Positions 1-14,010 of a stretch of 64,000 nucleotides of DNA are shown here, piece by piece. The notes beneath the pieces are model-generated. The model saw only the letters and a list, made by a program, of their open reading frames with translations, ran no database searches and had not been told where the DNA came from. The position numbers and the translations under genes were made by a program. Position 1 is the stretch's first letter. The number at the start of each line of letters is the position of its first letter. The stretch comes from Taenia hydatigena (taxonomy: Eukaryota; Platyhelminthes; Cestoda; Cyclophyllidea; Taeniidae). The stretch covers positions 1 through 64,000 of the forward strand of contig JADWOT020001491.1 of NCBI GenBank assembly GCA_036345935.2. Direction: 5' to 3'.

Positions 1-1654
1 AACCAAACATAAACTCATGTCGAAGCTGAACCCGCGTTCAGGAGATCAGTGAGGTCGGATTTCCTACACTGCATCATCGAGAACTGGAATTTTAGCTAAC
101 ACGGTAGAAATCAATCCATGCACATTCAAAGAACGACCAGAACAATCGTAATCAACAGATCAAAGTACCCTACAACAGCATAGAAGTGCGTAGGAAGGAA
201 ACTGATGAGCAAGCGCCCATAAATAAATGGGTATCTATCAGTGAGAAAATAATGAATGAGTAGAAAGCTCTTAACAAAGGTAAGGGTCTATTCATCAAAT
301 TAGGCCCCATTACCCAAAACTCATACCTATTAAAATAGCGAACCTTTTAGAAACAACCAAAACAACCTTGATTATTCGCTAGAAATGTTGCGCAGTCAAA
401 ACACCAACTCGAGCAAGTAGTACAAATGGAAAACAACAAGTCTTGACAGCAACTGCCGCTACCTCTTTAACGCTTTTTATATGCAAGCAGTTAAAGGAGG
501 CAGACATATATACATGTATATATGCACACAATAGGTTCTTAATCGCAAGAAAACCTTGAATAAATGTCAGGCAGCTGGGTTGGTTATAACTCTCCTTAAC
601 TAAGTTACGCATCATTATTAGAAGTCAACCTTCAGTAAAGGAGCTAACCACTTCTATAATTATCAAAACAATCATAATTTATTGTCTGAAGCATTGTAGA
701 GTGCAAAAAATGCAGTTGTAGTTGGAAAACAAAACGCCCTAATGGTCACATTATGAAGCTTTTGCGTTTACTCTAGCAATTAAAAGTGAAAAGGAAGCAA
801 ATCGGTATTCAAATGACCTAAAACCACAAATACTAAACTTGTGACCAGAAAGAAGCATTGAATACCTACCCGACTGATAGGGAACGAGGATCCCTAAAAT
901 GCACACCACTTACGCGCTCAATATACAAAATTAACCAATCACCTCAGTGTATACTTGATAAAACAAACAAGCTTTTAATTTTTATGTTTTATCCTTAAGT
1001 TTAAGGCTGCTGGTGCTAAGATTTGTCTTCGGTATTATATATGAAGAGCAAACATATAAACGAAACAAATTACAAAGCATGCAGCAATGAGAAACTCAGC
1101 AGCGAATCGCAAGGATATAAAAACAAATGAAACTATTCATAAACAACTTCAAGACAAAATCACGTTTTTTGAAAAGGCAAAAGTTTTTTGCTATTTATTT
1201 TTAGGTTTTAAGTTAGATGGAGCGTGCTTTGTAGGTCAGAACAGGACGACAATTTGATCCTGGTTGCGGAGCAGCGTGTTGGCTCCTAGGGGCGTGATTT
1301 ATCCCTGTTTTGAACTCTCCTACAAGATCATTCAATGCCCACTCTCTTGTTCATCATAGAGATGTCGAAGCGTGTTTTGACTTTTAATAGCATGGGCGGT
1401 AAGAGAGAAGAGGAGGAACGCTCTAGATCCGTTGCATAACATGACTGACGTTTGAACTTATAAAAGTCCATTTCTCGTTTCGATTCGCTGTAAATTTTTA
1501 ACAGTTAGCTTCTAATTATGACTTTTTTTAACTTTATATTTCGATTAACTACAACACAAAGGACGGTTAAGGTTACGAACGAATAACTGGCTTGTGTGGT
1601 TTGCTCCACGTTTGCTTTTGCGTTTCTTCTATTTAGAGTTTGCCGATTTTTCAA
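1..1654. other. No gene recognised
   Basis: The stretch is moderately AT-rich with stops in all frames at short intervals. The short open frames present have no leader, motif or splice context that I can support. Probably intergenic or intronic. Confidence 0.5.
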
Positions 1655-1840
1655 AGCCTCTTATCGCTTTACTACTTCTTTCCTCTCTTTTTGCTCTTTC
1701 TATCTTCCATTTATTCATTTATTCACTGCAAACATCTTCTCCTATTCCTATTCTCTTTTACCGCTCCTAAGTCCTCCTTCTTTACTTTCACACACACGCA
1801 CACCAGCTAGCGGCAAAATAAAGTTCCTTTATTCATGACA
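1655..1840 (+). repeat. Pyrimidine-rich dispersed repeat, copy 1
   Basis: A CT-rich stretch that includes TTTATTCACTGCA, then a run of CA dinucleotides, an ACCAGCTAGCGGCAAAAT block and an AGG-AATC block. The same order of blocks appears in reverse complement at about 26450-26265. The shared non-simple blocks argue for a common element, not chance CT-richness. The class of element is unknown. Confidence 0.5.
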
Positions 1841-2324
1841 GAAAAACAAACAGGAATCTCTGTTACTGTCAAGCACTGAAGGATTCGACACATAAACCAC
1901 CCCTCTTGAGACGTGTCTCCGTACCAGACATCAGCTTTAGCATTTGGCTGGTAGCTGCTCATTATTACCTCTGGTGACAACCAACAAAAAGGGAAAGCAC
2001 CTGGAGGGCGATGAAGGAAACAGAAAGAAAGCAAATCATCAATCAGCGCTTTAGGTCGATAGAGGAGGCGTTTATTTAATGGGCACATAAAGACCGAATG
2101 AAACTAGACTTTGGTAAAGCCTCAACTAAAGCCAAGGATTTCTTACTCGAAGGTAGTGAGCGTCATGGAGCCACTCTCGCCTTTATCACGTTCGACACTC
2201 GTAAATCGCCCTCCATCACTTGCCTTATCTTTAGATACCTCTTAACCATTACAGCCATCCAATCAAACAAAATACGTGCAATCCTATTATTGTTGACTGA
2301 CTAATCTATCTATTATTGCATAAA

Positions 2325-2355
2325 TGCCTTCTCGAAGGCAAGTTACACGTAACTT
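2325..2355. other. Two abutting palindromes
   Basis: TGCCTTC-TC-GAAGGCA at 2325-2340 is followed immediately, sharing one base, by AAGTTAC-AC-GTAACTT at 2340-2355. Both have perfect 7-base arms and a 2-base spacer. No gene lies next to them. Confidence 0.7.
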
Positions 2356-2516
2356 CAGTGGATTAAGGCAGAGGCCGAAGAACGTGCAATATGCGTTGAT
2401 GCGAATGTCTTTGCATAATCTTTTTCTCCTCAACAAAGGCTTCAACGTTTAAGCCGTTAAAACTCTACTTCACTACTACCCTCAACTAGCGTGTGAGATC
2501 CGGACAGAATGTAATG

Positions 2517-2850
2517 AAGTTGCCCCTTACAACTTCCCCCTCCGGTTTCAAGTCCTCTCAATGGGTTGCAGGAGCCGTTGCACATAGACGTGCCTTAACC
2601 AGACCCACCAGAAAGGTGAGAGGTCATGCTGAGAAAGAGAAAGGGAATCGAAAAAAAAGAACAAAAAGAATGCAGAAAAGACTGATCTGATCTACTGTCA
2701 ATATGAGGCGGAATTCAGAATACCGAATGTTACTAATATGAATTTATCGCTGCAAGATGTTACGCTCATGTCAAGCTTTAGAATCTTAGCTACAAACTGT
2801 TTCAGGGATCTTTTTGGGATTATGACAACAGCGAGCTATGGTATTCGTTT
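2517..2850 (+). repeat. Dispersed repeat shared with copies A and B
   Basis: Starts around AAGTTGCCCCTTACAACTT and continues through GTGCCTTAACCAGACCCAC, a GAGAAAG-rich stretch, a GTCAATATGAGGCGGAATT block and TTTAGAATCTTAGCTACAAAC. The same blocks in the same order lie at about 41430-41700 and 52025-52330. It is the only piece of the large module found in the first 17 kb, so it may be an independent interspersed element that the modules picked up. Confidence 0.65.
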
Positions 2851-5800
2851 TATTTGCCATCATTAGGTCAACCGGTTCTTCTTCATTTAGGCAAGAGGAA
2901 TGGTGCCACTGGCATGGTATTGAGCAAAAGCACAATCTGATAAAATATAGCAATCTGTTGTGAAAATGCTGTAAGGATCATTTCATATGCTCAACCCAAA
3001 CGCATTTCGGGTTGAATGCGGTGACTGCCGGCGCATGCAGTCCACGTGGCTGGCCATGTTTAGGCAACTGAGAAGCGCTTCGTCTGACATTTCCTTAGCT
3101 CTTGAGTGTCTCCACCCGATTTAAGTGTTACAAAGGCGCCTCTGAAGAATGATCAAATACCACAAGTCACCCAGTCACGATTTCTTTGATGTCTGCGTCT
3201 GCTTAGCCATGACGATTGTGATTGGGCTGTGAGCTGTGCCAATCACATGGCGCGTGCTTATTGGAGGGCACTCATCCAACCAGGATTTGCCAGAGCCTCG
3301 TGCTTCTTCTCATTCGTTGGCGACCTCACTCTCGAGGAAATGACGCACAGCACAGGCTCCAGTTTGGACAGGTTTGTGTGTGAGCAGTGGCGTGAACAGT
3401 GGTGACAGCTCCATAGTGATGTGTGGACAGCACAACTGTAGTGCCGTAGGGGCGCCAATGCTTTGACCATTGACTGACAGTATATTGATGCCTGAAAGAC
3501 CTAATCAACAAGTTAGGAATGTTCTCTCCAGTACCTATTGTCCTTCTCATCACCCTTACCATCAGAAAAATAGTTTTGTAAAATTACACAAGACCACGCA
3601 AGTGTTCCCCTTCGACACAAATTAGTGATTCCCATATCAGTGGAGCAATGCCTAACAGAACTAGTGCTTTGTAGCTGAGACGACAACGCCTATCAATGTC
3701 ACCTATGGCGGCACAATGAGGTGGCAGTCCTGTCTCTGATTTCTTCAATCATAGACGTCAGATGCGAATGTCTTTGACTTGAAATTGCAGATCGACGAGT
3801 TGTTCACAATTTATGTGAGGAGGATTCTGCTTCCTATCTACTTCTAAACCTGCAATGCTTTCCTACAGTTGAGATTTGATGTTAAGTGGAACGTGCCTTT
3901 CAGTCCCTTCTCTTTGTATCCAAAATGTCCTTCGCTGTGCCGATCCCCAACTGATCCTATGTTAAGTGGACTGGCAAGTAAATAGGTGAATGAACAAGTG
4001 GGCGAATGTGGCTGGACGCAAAACAAGTTGGCTTCAAGTGGCCATCAAAACGCAAAATAAATCCAATTTCGAATGAAGCATGCAGCCGCCATACACTGAC
4101 GTGTTATTAACCTCACTGGGATCGGTTGTGCAAACCCTCTCACAGGAACCCAGTCAGCAAAATTGGGACTGATCGGGGTGGAAATGAGCCCAAAGAGGCA
4201 AAACCTGGGTCTCCAGAACCTTCCAAACAACACTCAATTGAATGGACATGCGTTATTGAAGACTCGCTGGTGAGTGCTTGCTCTCGTGACTGAAATTGAT
4301 TGCTCAAGGATATAATAAAATTTTGCTATCTATCTTCAATAGACCGACACCACAACCACCTTATCGAAGATAGGGTAGCGGGATGAGCCCCTTGCAGGTG
4401 TTTCAGGGAAGGAAGAGGATTCTGTTGAGTGCACCTGAGTGAGCGCGTGTGTGATGCATCAACAATGAATATGATGCAGGCAATCCCATTGACAGAATCA
4501 CTTTGGAATGCACCATTCAAGCCAAAACCAATGAAACAGCCCAGTTTATTTAAGATATTAGCTGCCTAGAAGATAATGTTTGCAAATACTGACTTGCCTT
4601 CACCGCGAATAGAAACACAAAGGAGAGTTGCCGCATGCTTATGTCTCCAAAACCCTTCAGTCATCTAGACTTACAACCAGGCTCGCTCCTCTGGCTATCT
4701 GTAAGCTACTCACGGACTCAACAAGACTCTTCTTGCACACCACTCTGCATTACAGAATGGGTATTATATTAGACGTTCATTAAGACTCCAACCACGCATA
4801 TACATGCCTAATTCGAAGCAGTCACTACTGCCGAATTCCAATTATGGACCTCGTGCAAGCGCATCACCTAAGGTTAGTAATGATGGCAGATTTCATGCAG
4901 ATTGCAGTCGTCTTTTACTATCCTCACCATCTGCAGACAGCATCGCAATGAGCGTATAGAAGTTCCACTCAACGCTTTTGCCCCTTCAGCCAACACTCCT
5001 TCCTCCATTGCACCATTGACGGCGTGCCAATTTGCCATTTTTCACTGACACCGTGAGGTTGGTCTGCGAGGCGCATCTGGACCCATGATCAGTGCATGCG
5101 CTACTCGAGCACTCTCGGCCGCTTCGAGCACCTGTCTTGGCTTTACTCTGGGGGTGAACGCCTGCAAAGTGCCCCCATAACTACATCATTAAGCAAGGAA
5201 AACAATCCATTAACACTAAATTAAAAAGTCAGGAATGAAAATACACAGAGCACTATGCAGTATAGAATCGAAAACGCCTTATAAAACGGCAGAATAAATT
5301 AAACAACAACACGATGTAGAAGCTTCTTATGCCTCTACATGAAAGAGAACCAAGGTAGCGCGCGAAAAGAAGAGGTCAGAAGCGATAATAGTTCTTCTAT
5401 CTTTTCTTCTCCAAAGAGGCGGTTATTTGCGAAAATATCTTTGGCAAAGTGTTTTTTGATTATAAAAAACAAAGGTTTTGGCCCTTAGCCACTCATGATA
5501 TAAACATTATAGTCTTCTTGGGGATGATTTGATGCATATCTCAGAACTAAGGTAGGCTGCGTAACGACTATCCGCATCAGTTATAGGGAAATTAATCTAA
5601 GGACAGCATTTTGTTGAGGCAGAATAGCACCACTAGTCCGGTAGACTTCACGATGCTTTCACTGGTTCGACAATGCAATCTTCGCAAAAATGCAACTAAT
5701 CACTTGCAGCAATGCATGCGTGGCTTGAGCGCCATTTCTGCCAGTGTTGCCATTGCCATCTCCGACGCTAACATGGGAGTCTCTTACCTGTTGGAACTAA

Positions 5801-8800
5801 GCCCTCTACAGCAATCAAAGATCCGCACGTTCCCTAGCTTCCATGTCTGCCTCTGTCCCCAACTTTTCCTCTGACACTCTACTCATTCTGCAAAACCGCA
5901 TTCATAGTTGCGACCGCCTCCAAGACATATTTTATGCGGTTTTAGAATGCTTAATGGCCTTTATTCATGTACATTCGCCTACAGTTTAGCAAGATGCACT
6001 CTTCACTGGGCTGGATGATTTACCGCAACTCAACATACCCGACAAAGTTCTTGCTCAGTTGCTGTGTTTGGCAAGCTGTTTGCCCGCACGCACTGCTGGC
6101 CAAGTTGTTGAATGCATGAACGGTTATGCCTCTGCGTTTCTACATAACGGACATACTGCATAACTCCTTTACATTCTATCTAGAAATTAAATAGCTGGCT
6201 GGATTTTTGCCTGTACGCTTGCCTGTCTATTCGGCTGTTTGTTCAATACGGAAGCTGGTTGTTAGATTGATTGCTTACCCACATTCAGTAAATGTGCTTT
6301 TGACTGTGTAGTTGACCAACTATCTGCCATCCCAGCCTAGTTGTTTTTTATGCATAGCTAAATCATTTGATAATTATTTAGATGCACCTACACAATTGCA
6401 GTATTTTATGTCAAAATAGGCAAACTGCGCATCGGCCTCATCCACAATGTCAGATTTCAGAACAGGAATGGCTACACGCAACTATAGAAGAAAGCAAGCA
6501 GCTGAGCACAACACAGACCCTAACTGGACCAATGGAGATTAGAGGAAGCGCACATATATACCTCAGCAGTTTCATCTTCCCTTACAAAAACAAGCATTTT
6601 CTGCATCGATGGCACTGGTATTGTTCGATGCAAACCATAACAACCCCCTTTTCTTAAGGAAAGATTCAAACAGCTGAATTCCAGCTGCTGAATCCTAATG
6701 GCGACTTAATTTTTTTCAAAATTACGGAATAGGGAGTGGTTGTATATTTGTGCTAACGCAAATTTCCTTGCCACAGTGATTTCTAGCACATCAGGCGCAC
6801 CGAAATTGCCAGCCTTTTAAACTACAAGTACCACATGCAGTTACAGAAGGAAACAGTAGTCCAAGTTCAATTTCATATCAATTTTGGATCAAAAAAGGGG
6901 AAGCGACAATGCTAGTTTATGCCCATGCTGAAAGCATTTATAAAGTGAGCCATGCATCTGATTTTCAATTTGGATCAACGCTGGTCACAAAAGAATTAGA
7001 TTGTTTGAGGGTGCACAATTGTGCATTATCAATTTTCCGTGCCATTCTAGGCACCATCATCATCAGGTTATCACCAGTTTTCGTATCGAAATCGCACTCA
7101 TTACATTTTGATCATTCCAACCTACAAAGCATTTTAAGGTAGAACTGCAAGATGCATGAACGAAAGTAAACTTAAGTTTGAGTAATTTATTAGCTAGATC
7201 TTGATTGGAATGGAAAATATAGAACAGTTAAATGCTCACGCTTTACTTGCTTGTAATTGTTTTACTATGGACCTGCCTTTCTAGCGCCGCAACTAGCCAG
7301 CAGATTAAGACGCAATAACGTAGAGCGCAGAACACTAGGGCTAATTTGCTACTGGGTTATATGTGCATGGTCCTAAGCACGGACTAACCGAAACCATCCA
7401 TTAAAACCAAAGATCATTCTGCTCTCTTCCCTGGTGGTAAATAGGGCGAGCAGTTCTTATGCGGTTAAAAACTTTTGCCTTTGAGCCTCTAAAGCTTAAA
7501 ACTACAACACTGTAGCTGTTGGATAACCTCAACTGACCACTGCTGTAAATGCGGTCTGCTGATGCGGCTATTGCAGCCATTTGTATAAAGCGAGCCTCAC
7601 TGTGCATTAAAAAGGAATATCCTGCAAAAAGAGTAGGGTCAAATCGTTCAGTGAACATCTATTTTTGATCAGTGCGTGAGAGTAATGATAAGAAACCATG
7701 AAGTGCAAACACTCTTACCCGAGATGCATGCAAAGAAGTGACAATAGCGGAATCTTGATTTTCGAATCATTTGTTAAGTCGCTCATACTAAGCAAATTAT
7801 ACTCCAGTCAGACGAGATGCATTCTTGTGGAATTCAGGACCGAGAATATCACTTTTACCAAATAATCCCTGGCAATTAGGTTTTATTCTACTGGTTTAAA
7901 TATGACACCTGAATTCACCGGAATAATGGCGTCGTAATACAGCAAAGGATCCAACTTATTGAAGCGAAGAAAGGCGAATGCCGTCAATGACCCTGAAAAC
8001 GGTGAGAAAATTAGTTAACTTGAAAACTAAATGAGTAAGTTCATCATAGTTTTCGTAAGAATTTGACCCAAATCGTGACTATATTTTGGCAAAAAAAATT
8101 TACTCGTTTACATTCTTAATCACTCGCGCCTTCAAGGGAATGCTACAACAACGTCTCCATCCATTCTTCCCAACCATCACCTCCTTTTTAAATCCTGTAA
8201 TGGATCGCCGTTACTTCGTTACAGACATGACCCACATCTTTGCTCATTTTGCAATGCTATAGCGCATTCCAGGCACCCTTTTGCACAAATCTCTACGTGT
8301 GATATGAAATGATGCAAAAGGGCGATCTCGGATACATCTGCACGAATGGCTATAGCGTTTATTAGTGAGACAATTTCTTGTACTTTTGTTAGCACCTGAG
8401 TACTGAATGCACGTGCTTTTTAAAAGATATTTCCTGCTTTGCATTGAATAGTCAAACGAAGAGGCGACGACACTCATTCCACTGCATTCTCTAATGCCAA
8501 AGCTAGATCACAAAATCGGTCAAATTTCACTTAATGACGTATTCATGGTGGAGTCAGCATCTTTTAATGATACCTATTTTCCCATCAAAAGGCGTGGTTT
8601 ACAATAGCTGGAATTGGGCGTCTCATAGTTAATGTTACAACTTTACGAGTGTGCCAACACAGGAACATCCTCACTAAAGATGGACTGCCATTCCTTAAAA
8701 GCGAGTGCTTAGTCCACAAGTAGCGTTTATAGGCCTTAAGATTTTGCGATTATTTTTTCAGTGAGTAAATATCTCTTGATTCTGCCAAGTGAGGGCAGTG

Positions 8801-9290
8801 ATGCCAAAACCGCAAGAGAAGTGAATTTTACCGCTGCAATTTCTAGCTATTGGTAAGGCTTTCTACTGGTAGCAGATGGTGGAACGTCCTTGCATACGTC
8901 TTCTCCTTATTTGGTTATTGTTCAGTGTGTGTAAGTCCTCCGTTTTCGTAAAAGAAACATGGGAGCAGAAGTTGCAATCCAAAATACTGTGGTAGTCATT
9001 CGATGTGGTGAGCTGTGGAGACGGAATCTGACCGCACGTGCCTCTATTTTAGGACTGCATGGCTTGCATTCTACCTAATGTAGTCGATTAGAGTCAAATT
9101 AGATAAACTTAGCAGCAACCAATCTTGTCTATTAGTCTAATAAATGCATTTTATTTCATTGGTTGCAAATAGGAACAGGTACCCATAAATTTATTGCGTA
9201 GACAACAACGAACAAATATTTGCATCTGTGAAGGCATATTTAACCTTGTGAACAAAGTGTCAACGCTAACTATATGCTATCAAATCGGGG
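2851..9290. other. No gene recognised
   Basis: About 6.4 kb with only short open frames on both strands. I see no convincing signal peptide, domain motif or long exon. Base composition is even, apart from A- or T-rich patches near 5.2-5.5 kb and 8.0-8.2 kb. Confidence 0.45.
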
Positions 9291-9306
9291 TGTGTGTGTG
9301 TGTGTG
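9291..9306 (+). repeat. TG dinucleotide microsatellite
   Basis: Eight uninterrupted TG units preceded by GGGG and followed by TTGTG. Confidence 0.9.
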
Positions 9307-9311
9307 TTGTG

Positions 9312-11830
9312 TTTTCACGCAAAGGCGCTACAGGTTTGATCCTTAAATAGAAGTAAGTAACGATTAACATGAGTAGAGTTGCTTGCGTTCCCTCCAAGCC
9401 GGTTTATCAATTTTTATGATTTTGGCTGTAAATGTACCTGTAGGTGAGCTAGTTTTGCTGCCGGTATATTAATGACCCAAGGCCATGTGGACGAATTGTC
9501 TAACTTTTTAACGAGCACTGAGTTGGCTAAATTAATTAACGTTTTTGTTGAAATAAATCATACAATACAAATAGACCTGAAAACAATTAGGGGACTTACC
9601 TGGTGTTTGTCCCGTTTTCATGCGAATTTTCTGATCACTGAGTGATTTTTGAGAGACTTGAGTGTAAACGATGAATTGAATATCGAGACTTCCCTTAGGA
9701 CTTGTTTTACAGCTCCACTTGCCTCTTGGCCACTCATGGCTGATTTTCTGCAACGCGTGTGGTGGAGAAAAGACCCTTTCCTCGCTGACGCCTGTAAGCG
9801 TGAATTTTACTGCCAGCGAGTTAGTAAACAAGCTACGTCAACACTTTACTTACATTGAGGTTGGACTTATGATTTATACCATCAATTGGCATTCAATTCG
9901 CAACGACGATTGCCAAATAAAACCCATCCCCTAGCGTTCAAATACTTCTAGGCAGTTGATTCAAGGTATTGCTGTGATGGTGAAACTTTATTGGATGCAT
10001 TTTCTATTATTCTTTTCATTCTCCTCTTCTGTGGTCGAAACCACGTAATTTGAAAAGAGAAAAGGAGCCGCCGCGTTGTTGAGTTTATGGTGGATTTGAT
10101 GCATCAGATGGATTTTGCGTTTTACATGTATTTAGCCAATGCAGAACAATGCACCCCTCTAAACTTCCTGATGGACATTTATCGTTAATTGCAATTCCGA
10201 TGAGAGTCGATTCCACTAGAAAGTAAATCATATCATACGGTGAAAAAGACCACCCGCGGTTTAGTGGCTGTATACACTTGGCTTCCTTTTGCTATAATTG
10301 TACAAGCATTTGTGCTAATCATGTAAGATACAGTAAAATTAACATAAGCAAGCTTGGTTTATCGGGCCGCAACTCTTGTCTCCTGATTGAAGTGAGGCGT
10401 CGACGCAACAGACTTTTGTATGGCCCCTTCTGGTCATTTAACTTGTGGCTAAACACCCCTAACTTCTAATGCGTTTTACAGCCGTCAAACATTTGGATAT
10501 TCGACGGCTTGTCTTCATTGTGCCCACTTCTAAGTGAAACTGGTCAAGTTAAATCCCATAGGAGTAACACTGTTAGGTCATTATTATCAAAGCGAAGCTC
10601 GCAAGAATGAAGCAAGCCTAATGCACTTCTATATTCGCCACCTGGGTGTTGTTTAATAGGAGGAGTCACGATGCCGCTATGTGAACAAGAATAAAGTGGT
10701 GAATAATGGATTTCTTGTTTCATAGATACCCAAAGTAAATATGAATCATTCACGAAACGCAGGATACGAACCAAGTTATTGCACACATATGAGTCAATTG
10801 ATCATCGACTAAACAACGCGAAATTTCAATGAAAAACTACCCGCAGGTAAGTATAGGCTACTGCAGAGACCGCAAATCTTAAGGCAGGTTCACAAACTTA
10901 ACTACCAATTGCAATGTACTGAGCATTGAAGATAACCCATGTTTTAGCGCTGGGAATATCGCTACGGATAAAATTGTGGAGGTACGCATTGCAGCCACAT
11001 GCACTGGCCTGCCGATGTTCAGTGTATTAACTATCTTGGTGCATTTAAAATGCTGCTTTAATCTCCCATCGATTACACAGCCACATTGCAGAACGAGTTG
11101 TACTTTAGCTCGTAAGTCAGCAAAAGGTAGAAGTCCACAGAGTAGCTAGCTTAATTAGGTCCGCGTGGCTTTAACTTAGGCTTGCTACAGCCCAACTCAA
11201 CAAAGCGATCTAATGATCAACGTAGCAAAGTGAGATGTAACTGCGGTGAGGCGATTTCCTGTTCTCATCATCATCTACTTCGACTACTCATAAGAAACAA
11301 GATAAAACCATCAATAGGCAGACATATGGAACATTTTCTGGCAAAAAAGACCTAAGATGATAAATTCGTCTAAATTTGATTAAATTGTGCTTAACTGAAC
11401 CACGAGCCGCCATTAGCAATTAATTTTAGAATTCAAACGTTCCATGTTGTTGACCGATTTAAGGACCTCAAGGAAACCGCCAACAAATTGCACCAAAAAC
11501 TACCATTCATTCAAATTACAATCTTATGTGGACTAGCAACATCCCACAATTTATTCAATGGACATTTCCTTAGTCTTCAAATAAAGACCTATAGCATTAC
11601 TTCCAACTCTAGAGACGCACTTATCATGCAGATATCTACTTGATTTATCACGATCTAAGCAGCGGGATTCACCCGATAATTTGCATTTAATTATTTTCCA
11701 GTCCGCCAACAAAGGTTTTATGCTGCAAATCAACCTTCATTTTGGAAATGCAACGGCTGTGGAGTGATGCGAAATTTGCAGAATTAGAAACATTCTTCCT
11801 TACTTCGTGCGAAATGCCTATTTTAGCCCG
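9312..11830. other. No gene recognised
   Basis: Only short frames without supporting context. A 7-base inverted repeat (AGCCGTC / GACGGCT) with a loop of about 17 bases lies near 10480-10511. Confidence 0.45.
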
Positions 11831-12050
11831 CGCGAAGTGCTAACTGAAGTAGTCTTAGCTTAGTGATCCTTCGGACCACTAGCTGCTCTATGCAGAATAT
11901 GCTTTAGACGAGAGCAAGAAACCTGTGATGTGACCACAAGTTAACGTACACATACCCTAAAGGGTCTTTCATTTTAAATACGAAATGCTTACACGCAAAT
12001 GGTGGACATCCACATACTGAACTCGACACCTTTACGAGTGTGCTGCTCAG
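11831..12050 (+). repeat. Direct repeat, left copy
   Basis: Begins GCGAAGTGCTAACTGAAGTAG and ends near GACACCTTTACG. The right copy is at 14291-14510, the same length and about 2460 bases away. The two are clearly diverged, with many substitutions and almost no net length change. Flanking sequence is not shared, so this is a discrete repeat unit or the only surviving part of an older tandem duplication. Confidence 0.7.
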
Positions 12051-13824
12051 AACATAAATTGCCCTTTTTGCTTGCGTGGAAGCACCAATTTTTCAAATAA
12101 TGGTACGCAATTCTTTAAAATTAATTTTTCCAAAATTGTTATCCAGCAGTCACTTAAGATAAAACCCTCAAGTGGAACGAACATTTCATTTCAGAAGTAC
12201 TTTTTTTAACACGAGTCCGACCGAACATAAAATAACCACTTCTCATGGCACTATTCATCATCCAGGGCACAAAATCTTCAAAGGCAAATTTCTCAAGACA
12301 CCCTAACGCCGCATGTCTTTCATCGCAACTGTCCGTTCAGCTAGGATAATGTTACATGTTACTTACGATGCTCGTACATTACTAAGACTTTTTGTGCATC
12401 AACTGTGCCACGCCTTTGCGTGTGTCACCAAATTCACTCTCTTACGCATGAATTTATATGAATTCAGTAAGACGTGTGGATCAACATCTATAAAAACGCA
12501 TTTCGTTTAAAATTATATGCCACTACATTCGTGAGCAACACCTAGAACGCTTTAACTTACGTGTTACGGTTAGCATTTGCCATACCGTATTCAGTCGTCC
12601 GCCTTCAACGTCACCACACACTTTCCGGTTTGGAGTAACTATTTTAAACACACTACTTTGGAACAATGCAGTGCTTAGATTTTGAAACTTTGGTTCTGCT
12701 ATTTTTACCTTGTGCGTAATAATACATCACACGGTGATGCGTACGGCTACTCTATGTAATTTTTCGGTTATATTGTCACAAAATATGACCTGTTATGCAT
12801 ACGCAAACTCTGGTTCTACTCGCCATTGTGAGATGCTGTTATTCTGGATAGGTGTTAGCTCTAAACGATCATTGTTAAATGGCTACTCCTCTTTTTCATT
12901 TGCCTATTAAACGCATTGTTGTAATGTCTCAAACCTACGCAATCGTGTTTGTTATTGTGCTGGTAAGCCCTTATCCACTGCACAACTTCCCACCCACTTA
13001 CAGTAGAACCACCCTGAAATTCACTACAAATTGTCATTTACACACGTACAGCAGATGCGACGAAAAGGAAATACAAATCCAAGAAAAGAACAGTTAAAAT
13101 GAGTTCAAGGGGATCAGGCGCAGGTGTTGCGGTATAATAAAGAGGGTTAAGCAAAACGTTAATTCTATAATAACATTAAAGCGTCAAACTTACGCAATCT
13201 GACGAAAGTTGTAGCTCCATATTCCTCCTTTACCAGCTGTGGCTCAAAAGTCACTCCCGTATATATTTTGCATTTGTTCTTAAATGCCAATAAAATAAAT
13301 CAAGCCCTAGTTTATCAAAAAGGAACGGCATGCATTTTGCAGGAATTGATGCAATCATGAGAAAAGTAAACACTTAAGAATTCCGTGTTTGCTTCCAAAC
13401 TAACTTGGTGGTTACAATTGATGGTGATGTCCGGGTTTTCGAGTAACCATCAGATTGTCATTTGTGTTAAAGCTTCTAATATACGCGCATTTTGAAGGCG
13501 TACAAGCAGACTATTACAAGCTCTGACCATTAAAGTTGCTCTTTGTGAAAATAATTTTGCATCAAAGAGATTCTATTCGGCTAATTATATCATAGGAGAT
13601 TACAAATGATTGATTTGGTGCGTCGAAATGTCTGCAAGGTCGAAAAAGGGTAATTTGCTAAAGCCTAAAAGAACAGCAGCTTGCCTCGAAAAAGCTTTTG
13701 AATTACTAATTTAAAGTGCTTTCAATTTTAAGAAAAGGCACAAATGCATTTTACCTAGTCTGAATTTTTCAAGAGCGGTAAAAGCATAATCCCTATACAA
13801 CCCAAGCCGATCATTCAAACTTAC
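12051..13824. other. Gap; possible intron of the minus-strand leader exon
   Basis: No exon can be supported. If the leader exon at 14010-13825 is real, its downstream exons should lie here or further left on the minus strand. I could not find an acceptor followed by a convincing phase-0 frame. Confidence 0.3.
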
Positions 13825-14010
13825 CTCAGTCCTGACATGGATAGCAATGCTGCACGCACATTCACTACACATTGTCACGCATGGCATCTCATCTAGCGAA
13901 AGCACTCGTGGCTGTACTTTGGCATCGTAGGATTTATTAAATAGGACGCTGAAATCATCAGAGGCGCCAGAAAGTAGAGCAGTGACCAAGGCAAGCGCTA
14001 TTAGCCTCAT
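13825..14010 (-). CDS. First exon of a putative small secreted cysteine-containing protein
   Basis: The frame opens with ATG in an AAAATG context and encodes MRLIALALVTALLSGASDD, a textbook signal peptide: one positive residue, about 13 hydrophobic residues and small residues at the likely cut site. The mature part carries CVTMCSECAC, four cysteines in ten residues, before the exon ends. Right after codon 62 the sequence reads GAG|GTAAGT, a strong splice donor in phase 0. The frame runs on for 37 more codons to a stop, which would be the unspliced alternative. I do not recognise the family and could not find the next exon. It lies near another minus-strand secreted-type frame at 16751. The signal peptide and donor are seen in the sequence; secretion is inferred from the leader; function is unknown. 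Confidence 0.5.
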
